NCBI GenBank assembly: GCA_028689195.1
Contig: JAQTWR010000080.1
Coordinates: 1 to 9,373, forward strand
DNA: 9,373 nt
Reading direction: 5' to 3'
Source: Anaerolineales bacterium
GTDB lineage: Bacteria > Chloroflexota > Anaerolineae > Anaerolineales > Villigracilaceae
A program made the position numbers and the translations under genes. Under the pieces are notes generated by a model. The model saw only the letters and a list, made by a program, of their open reading frames with translations, searched no databases and had not been told where the DNA came from. This document shows, one piece after another, positions 6,406 to 9,373 of this stretch (its first letter is position 1; each line of letters starts with the position of its first letter).

Positions 6406-7176
6406 ATGGCTACGATTATCAGTTTGTCCAACCCGTTCATCAAACAGGCGCGCGCGCTGCGTCAAAAGAAAAACCGCCTCGAAACGGGGCTGTTTCTCGT
6501 CGAGGGAATTCATCATGTAGGCGAAGCCGTCGAAGCGGGCTGGGATATTCAATCCGTTTTTTACGCCCCCGATTTGTTGACGAGTTCCTTTGCGCGGGAC
6601 TTGCTCTCGCGTCTTTCCGTTGCGCCTCAATCTGTCTCTATTCCCGTAATGGAATCGCTGGCTGATAAGGAAAACCCGCAAGGCATTCTCGCCGTCGTCC
6701 GCCAAAGAAAAACCTCGCTCGCCGAAATGAAGCCCTTCGCGCGCGCGGCGGCTTTGGTCTCGCCGCAAGACCCCGGCAACGTGGGCACAACCCTGCGCGC
6801 ATTAGACGCCGTCGGCGCGGACGCGCTCTTTCTATTGGATGGCGGCGTCGAGTTGTATCATCCCACCGTCATCCGCGCCAGCATGGGAACGATATTCTGG
6901 AAACCCATCATACAATCTTCTTTCGACGATTTTCTTGCATGGTCGCGCGAGGGCAATTATCAACTGATTGGGACTTCAGCCAAAGCGGATATGGATTATC
7001 GCGCCTGCGTTCCGCAACCCCCCTGGGTCTTGTTATTAGGCAACGAGCAAAAAGGATTAACCCGCGAACAAAGCGCCGCGTGTGATGTGACCGTCTCTCT
7101 GCCCATGCGCGGACGCGCCAGTTCGCTAAATCTTGCGGTTGCGGCGGGCGTGTTGTTGTATCAATTTTATAAATAA
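6406..7176 (+). CDS. SpoU/TrmH (SPOUT) RNA 2'-O-ribose methyltransferase
   Basis: A 256-residue enzyme that should transfer a methyl group from S-adenosylmethionine to a ribose 2'-OH in rRNA or tRNA. An N-terminal substrate-binding domain (about 1-98; FLVEGIHHVGEAV at 30-42) precedes the SPOUT knot domain. Its three motifs are clear: motif 1 SPQDPGNVGTTLRALDAVGAD (119-139) with the conserved Asn-Val-Gly and Arg131, motif 2 VLLLGNEQKGLTRE (208-221), and motif 3 SLPMRGRASSLNLAVAAGVL (231-250). The layout is that of RlmB/TsnR-like proteins, but the nucleotide modified cannot be read from sequence, so I give no symbol. It stands alone between a terminator and a convergent operon. The start at 6406 has no ribosome binding site, consistent with leaderless expression. 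Confidence 0.93.
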   Translation: MATIISLSNPFIKQARALRQKKNRLETGLFLVEGIHHVGEAVEAGWDIQSVFYAPDLLTSSFARDLLSRLSVAPQSVSIPVMESLADKENPQGILAVVRQRKTSLAEMKPFARAAALVSPQDPGNVGTTLRALDAVGADALFLLDGGVELYHPTVIRASMGTIFWKPIIQSSFDDFLAWSREGNYQLIGTSAKADMDYRACVPQPPWVLLLGNEQKGLTREQSAACDVTVSLPMRGRASSLNLAVAAGVLLYQFYK

Positions 7177-7222
7177 CGTCAACAACAAACTTTCTCGGCA
7201 ATAAGAAAAAAATAATTTGGAC

Positions 7223-7291
7223 GCGGAAAAACGCTGATTTTCGCCGCCCTAAAACAAAAAATCCGTGTACATCCGCTAAAAAAATAGCGGA
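7223..7291. repeat. Degenerate GCGGA/TCCGC inverted repeat cluster
   Basis: In the 172-base gap between convergent genes, GCGGAAAAACGCTGAT (7223-7238) faces ATCCGTGTACATCCGC (7261-7276). They pair imperfectly (11 Watson-Crick plus one G-T in 16), extended by TTT/AAA. A second dyad TCCGCTA (7272-7278) / TAGCGGA (7285-7291) overlaps the right arm, so two alternative folds compete. Units of the form CGCGGA or CGCTGA repeat on the left and TCCGTG or TCCGCT on the right. This resembles interspersed intergenic repeats I have seen in environmental bacterial genomes, but that is memory and not shown by one copy. Confidence 0.45.
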
Positions 7292-7331
7292 AAGAAAAAG
7301 AACTTCTCGCGCAGAGAAGTTCTTTTTCTTT
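7291..7331. terminator. Bidirectional terminator with an 18-bp perfect stem
   Basis: AAAGAAAAAGAACTTCTC (7291-7308) and its exact reverse complement (7314-7331) flank the five-base loop GCGCA. The outer part of the stem is A-rich on the left and T-rich on the right, so each strand presents a stem followed by a run of U. It lies between the stop codons of the RNA methyltransferase (7176, plus) and the acidic small protein (7349, minus), where one terminator can serve both. Confidence 0.9.
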
Positions 7332-7348
7332 ATTGAAATGCGAGGCGG

Positions 7349-7582
7349 CTAGAATTCGTCTTCGTCTTCCAACCAATCGTCATCCTCATCATCGCCGTCT
7401 TCATCGTCCCATTCTTCCGTCTCATCGTCTTCATCGTCCCACTCGTCAACCTTTTTGGCGGCTTCTTCCGAAGCGGAGTAGGTGGCGCATCCGGTATCGG
7501 GGTCCAGTTCTACGGCGGCTGCCGAGCAATAACCTTCGTCTACGAATACGCAGTCTATATAGTGACATTTAATACGGGGCAT
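7349..7582 (-). CDS. Small four-Cys (DUF1540-like) protein with extreme acidic tail
   Basis: A 77-residue protein starting at 7582. Its ribosome site TAGGAGG overlaps the stop codon of VKOR nine bases upstream, so the two are co-transcribed. The N-terminal half has Cys6, Cys11, Cys19 and Cys32 in the spacing C-x4-C-x7-C-x12-C, with I-K-C near the start, G-Y-C-S-A in the middle and G-C-A-T-Y at the end. This resembles DUF1540, a short domain thought to bind metal. Residues 46-77 are nearly all Asp and Glu with three Trp, including a repeated EWDDED unit. No signal peptide is present, so it is predicted to be cytoplasmic. Its function is unknown; the pairing with VKOR hints at thiol redox or metal handling, which is inference. 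The acidic tail could also act as a metal or protein docking segment. Confidence 0.8.
   Translation of the reverse strand: MPRIKCHYIDCVFVDEGYCSAAAVELDPDTGCATYSASEEAAKKVDEWDDEDDETEEWDDEDGDDEDDDWLEDEDEF
7396..7441. repeat. Direct repeat within the acidic tail coding sequence
   Basis: The 16-base string CGTCTTCATCGTCCCA occurs at 7396-7411 and again at 7426-7441, a period of 30 bases (ten codons). On the minus strand it encodes the repeated W-D-D-E-D unit of the acidic protein. It looks like a recent in-frame tandem duplication and a place where copy number could vary by slippage. Confidence 0.75.
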
Positions 7583-7591
7583 TGCTTCCTC

Positions 7592-8020
7592 CTAAATTTC
7601 TTGGTTTTGTATGAGGCGCACGACCGCAATTATGAAAATGAGGGTCATGGCAACCTGCGAGGCGACACAAAACGGACAGAGCGCTTTAAGAATGGCAATC
7701 TCGACATAAATCAGCCAAACGGTAAAAATAAAACCCGTCAACGTGACGCCAAAAAGAGCCAGCGCGCCGTTCTCTTGAAAGAATCGATTTCGCTTTTCAA
7801 AATAAAGCGCCGCAAGAATCGCGGCGTATCCCAACACGCCAAGAGACGCAACGGGAAACCCGTTTATCTCCGAATAACTGCTGGCGTTCACGGTAGAGCA
7901 ATCGCCCGACCCAAGACACATCGCGTTATTCGACGTAACTTTATAAACCGTCATATAAATCGCAACCAGCAAACCGATTGTCGCAAGCGCAATCATTGCG
8001 CGATACAGCCATTTATCCAT
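7592..8020 (-). CDS. VKOR family quinone-linked disulfide oxidoreductase
   Basis: A 142-residue integral membrane protein of the vitamin K epoxide reductase family, which reoxidises DsbA-type proteins and passes electrons to quinone, replacing DsbB. It has about four transmembrane helices (near 7-27, 58-74, 86-108 and 117-136). The two redox Cys pairs are Cys35/Cys41 in the outer loop (A-M-C-L-G-S-G-D-C-S) and the C-P-F-C motif (115-118), followed by the usual A-S-Q. The loop ends in the family signature INGFPVASLGVLGY (52-65). The open frame extends to 8065, but ATG 8020 is chosen because GAGGAAAAT directly precedes it and the extra 15 residues are polar and unlike the family start. No thioredoxin domain is fused, so it needs a separate partner, most likely the DsbA-like protein at 5602-6345. 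The acidic Cys protein follows in the same operon. Confidence 0.92.
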   Translation of the reverse strand: MDKWLYRAMIALATIGLLVAIYMTVYKVTSNNAMCLGSGDCSTVNASSYSEINGFPVASLGVLGYAAILAALYFEKRNRFFQENGALALFGVTLTGFIFTVWLIYVEIAILKALCPFCVASQVAMTLIFIIAVVRLIQNQEI

Positions 8021-8067
8021 ATTTTCCTCTATCCAAGCAGTCTCCGCATCCTGACCGACAGGCACGC

Positions 8068-8096
8068 ATTTTACACCAGCGGGAATAATTCGTAAA
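8068..8096 (-). promoter_or_regulatory. Promoter of the VKOR operon
   Basis: Reading on the minus strand, TTTACG (8096-8091) and TAAAAT (8073-8068) are separated by 17 bases. The -10 box matches five of six consensus bases and the -35 box four of six. Transcription would start near 8061, leaving a leader of about 40 bases before ATG 8020. The promoter lies in the 86-base gap after the membrane protein gene, in which I see no terminator hairpin, so read-through from upstream is also possible. Confidence 0.5.
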
Positions 8097-8106
8097 GCGG
8101 GCGCGA

Positions 8107-9373
8107 TTATAACCCATTCAACCCGTCTATTTTCGTCAGCGCCGCCCCGCTTATCATTATTCCGATGGACGCCAGCGCCGCGGCAATTTGCAAAACGCGG
8201 ATGGGATTCAACCGCGCAAGCGTATCAGCGCCCTGAAGCGACGCGGCTATCATGCCCGCGAAGAGTCCCATCGCCCCTAATAGGATTCCAAACCCGAAAC
8301 ACAGCGCTCCGCCCCATTTGATTCCGCGGCGTAAAGCGGGCGGCGAATTCCCAATCCACGCAAGCAGCGCGAGGACGAACATTCCCAAGAGCGCCGTGCG
8401 CGAAATCATAAATATTGTTTGCGTAACTTGCTTGGCGGAATCTATGCGCGCTATTTCGTCGTCGTTGAAAACGGGATTTCCATTTTCAAACTTGAGATTG
8501 GTCAGGTATACGGTTTTTTTGTCGTTGCCTAAATAGGTTGTCGTTTCAGCCGCCCAGTGGAAGCGTTCCGATTTATTGAAGCCCGTTTCTTGCGAGGGCA
8601 GGGCGTATGCAATTCTTAAAAAATACGGGGTTAGAAGAAAACTCAATGCAAAGCCGACCAATATGGCGGGAGTCAAAAGCGCGGCGCTCCAGGAAAGAAT
8701 CAGACCCGCCTTTTGACTCATCCCGCGCAGGTTCGCAATCGTTCTTTGTTTCTTCAAGATAAACGCAAGCGTTAGCGAGTTTACCAAAGCCGCTGTGCCG
8801 ATAGCCGTCGGGCTGATGTTGAAGAGAAATCCCGAAATTGCAGTGATTGAAATGATTTGATAGAGGATGGGAACGAACCATAGCGTTGGCGAATAAAACG
8901 CCAGCGCTATCGAGAGCGCGTCGGCGGGATAAAAATAGCGGTCGTGCATTTTGGGTAAAAGGTATGGCGTTAGCGCCACAGAGACGAACGCGAGCAGAAT
9001 CATGTTTTGGCGGTCGAGCGTCATTTCGCTTTGCGCCGCGCTTTTCGACCAGATTAAAATCGCGGTTATTGTTACTAAAATTCCAAGCGGAAAAATAACC
9101 GCGAGCCATTCGCGCGGCAGCAGATAATATAGATTCGGCGCGTTCATCGTCAGGCTGTCGAACGTGTTGGATTGTTTTGTGTAAATAAGCAGCGTCTCTA
9201 ACAACGGCCTGCCGAGCAGTACCACAGGCGCAACCGCGATGAGATAGACCAGCGGAACTAAACCAAAATAAAGCCAGCGAATTTTTTTGCGGAGCGCGAG
9301 TACGAACAAAAAGGGCGTCAAAAAAACAGCTTGCGCTTTGAAGGCGAATGCCATGCCAAAAATCAATATGGCG
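8107..9373 (-). CDS. Membrane glycosyltransferase-like (GT-C) protein with DUF1461-like C-terminal region (partial)
   Basis: The frame is open through the right edge, so the N-terminus is missing; the TTG at 9366 is not a credible start. Numbering from the residue at 9366, about ten transmembrane helices are visible. The first part resembles GT-C mannosyltransferases of the Gpi18-like group, which use lipid-linked sugars at the outer membrane face: AFKAQAVFLTPF (8-19) and LLPKMHDRYFYP (136-147) are typical. The catalytic acidic loop would be upstream. From about 222 the chain resembles DUF1461 proteins: a helix, an outer segment YALPSQETGFNKSERFHWA (254-272), FNDDEIARIDSAKQV (300-314), then two or three helices. 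The tail after about 378 does not show the W-F rich end I expect of DUF1461. The fusion and both names are by pattern recognition. The VKOR promoter lies just downstream. Confidence 0.7.
   Translation of the reverse strand, partial: AILIFGMAFAFKAQAVFLTPFLFVLALRKKIRWLYFGLVPLVYLIAVAPVVLLGRPLLETLLIYTKQSNTFDSLTMNAPNLYYLLPREWLAVIFPLGILVTITAILIWSKSAAQSEMTLDRQNMILLAFVSVALTPYLLPKMHDRYFYPADALSIALAFYSPTLWFVPILYQIISITAISGFLFNISPTAIGTAALVNSLTLAFILKKQRTIANLRGMSQKAGLILSWSAALLTPAILVGFALSFLLTPYFLRIAYALPSQETGFNKSERFHWAAETTTYLGNDKKTVYLTNLKFENGNPVFNDDEIARIDSAKQVTQTIFMISRTALLGMFVLALLAWIGNSPPALRRGIKWGGALCFGFGILLGAMGLFAGMIAASLQGADTLARLNPIRVLQIAAALASIGIMISGAALTKIDGLNGL

Noticed and set aside
7396..7441. Possible CRISPR-like repeats in the acidic gene
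   Set aside because: There are only two copies, in frame, encoding an acidic peptide repeat, with no spacers or cas genes.
8021..8065. Upstream extension of VKOR by 15 residues
   Set aside because: The polar extension is atypical, and ATG 8020 has GAGGAAAAT directly before it; the extension also covers the predicted transcript leader.
7562..8095. Plus-strand open frame of 177 codons opposite VKOR
   Set aside because: VKOR on the minus strand has all catalytic Cys and a good ribosome site; the plus-strand translation is Arg/Asn-rich nonsense.

Overview
The window reads as a bacterial chromosome segment of roughly 50% GC with dense short-spaced operons. My best guess is Chloroflexota, class Anaerolineae. 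This is inferred from protein style: a VKOR plus membrane-anchored DsbA oxidation system instead of DsbA/DsbB, a CpaF ATPase beside a MinD/CpaE-like protein, and a GT-C/DUF1461-like membrane protein. No rRNA or other marker gene confirms it. There is no CRISPR array, insertion sequence, phage gene or tRNA, and it looks like ordinary chromosome with some unusual gene combinations.

Layout, left to right. (1) 1-1873, plus strand: the end of a MinD/CpaE-like ATPase gene, a 97-residue beta-rich protein (DUF6812-like), and cpaF, the secretion/pilus ATPase, coupled to the small gene by an ATGA overlap. tadB/tadC do not follow. (2) 1884-5471, plus strand: an extended -10 promoter, then five tightly spaced genes for a regulator with two Xre-type HTH domains, a TPR protein, a two-part GNAT acetyltransferase, a V4R small-molecule-binding domain protein and a monoglyceride-lipase-like alpha/beta hydrolase. 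They look like one operon and are the best candidate here for an undescribed functional unit, perhaps lipid or ligand sensing joined to ester hydrolysis. (3) 5472-6389: a 12-bp hairpin, a membrane-anchored DsbA-type thiol oxidoreductase and a rho-independent terminator. (4) 6394-7176: a SpoU/TrmH RNA 2'-O-methyltransferase whose -10 box is placed so that its mRNA may be leaderless. (5) 7177-7348: a convergent intergenic region with degenerate GCGGA/TCCGC repeats and an 18-bp perfect hairpin that can terminate transcription from both sides. (6) 7349-8096, minus strand: a promoter, VKOR, and a small protein with a four-Cys DUF1540-like domain and a very acidic tail. (7) 8107-9373, minus strand: the C-terminal part of a large membrane protein that appears to join a GT-C mannosyltransferase-like region to a DUF1461-like region.

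How the genes fit together: VKOR and the DsbA-like protein should form one periplasmic/exoplasmic disulfide-forming pair, VKOR passing electrons from DsbA to quinone, although a methyltransferase gene and a terminator separate them and they lie on opposite strands. The MinD-like protein, the small protein and CpaF probably serve a Tad-type or related surface machine. Two start sites matter: cpaF most likely starts at 560 and VKOR at 8020, both inside longer open frames and both with clear Shine-Dalgarno sequences.
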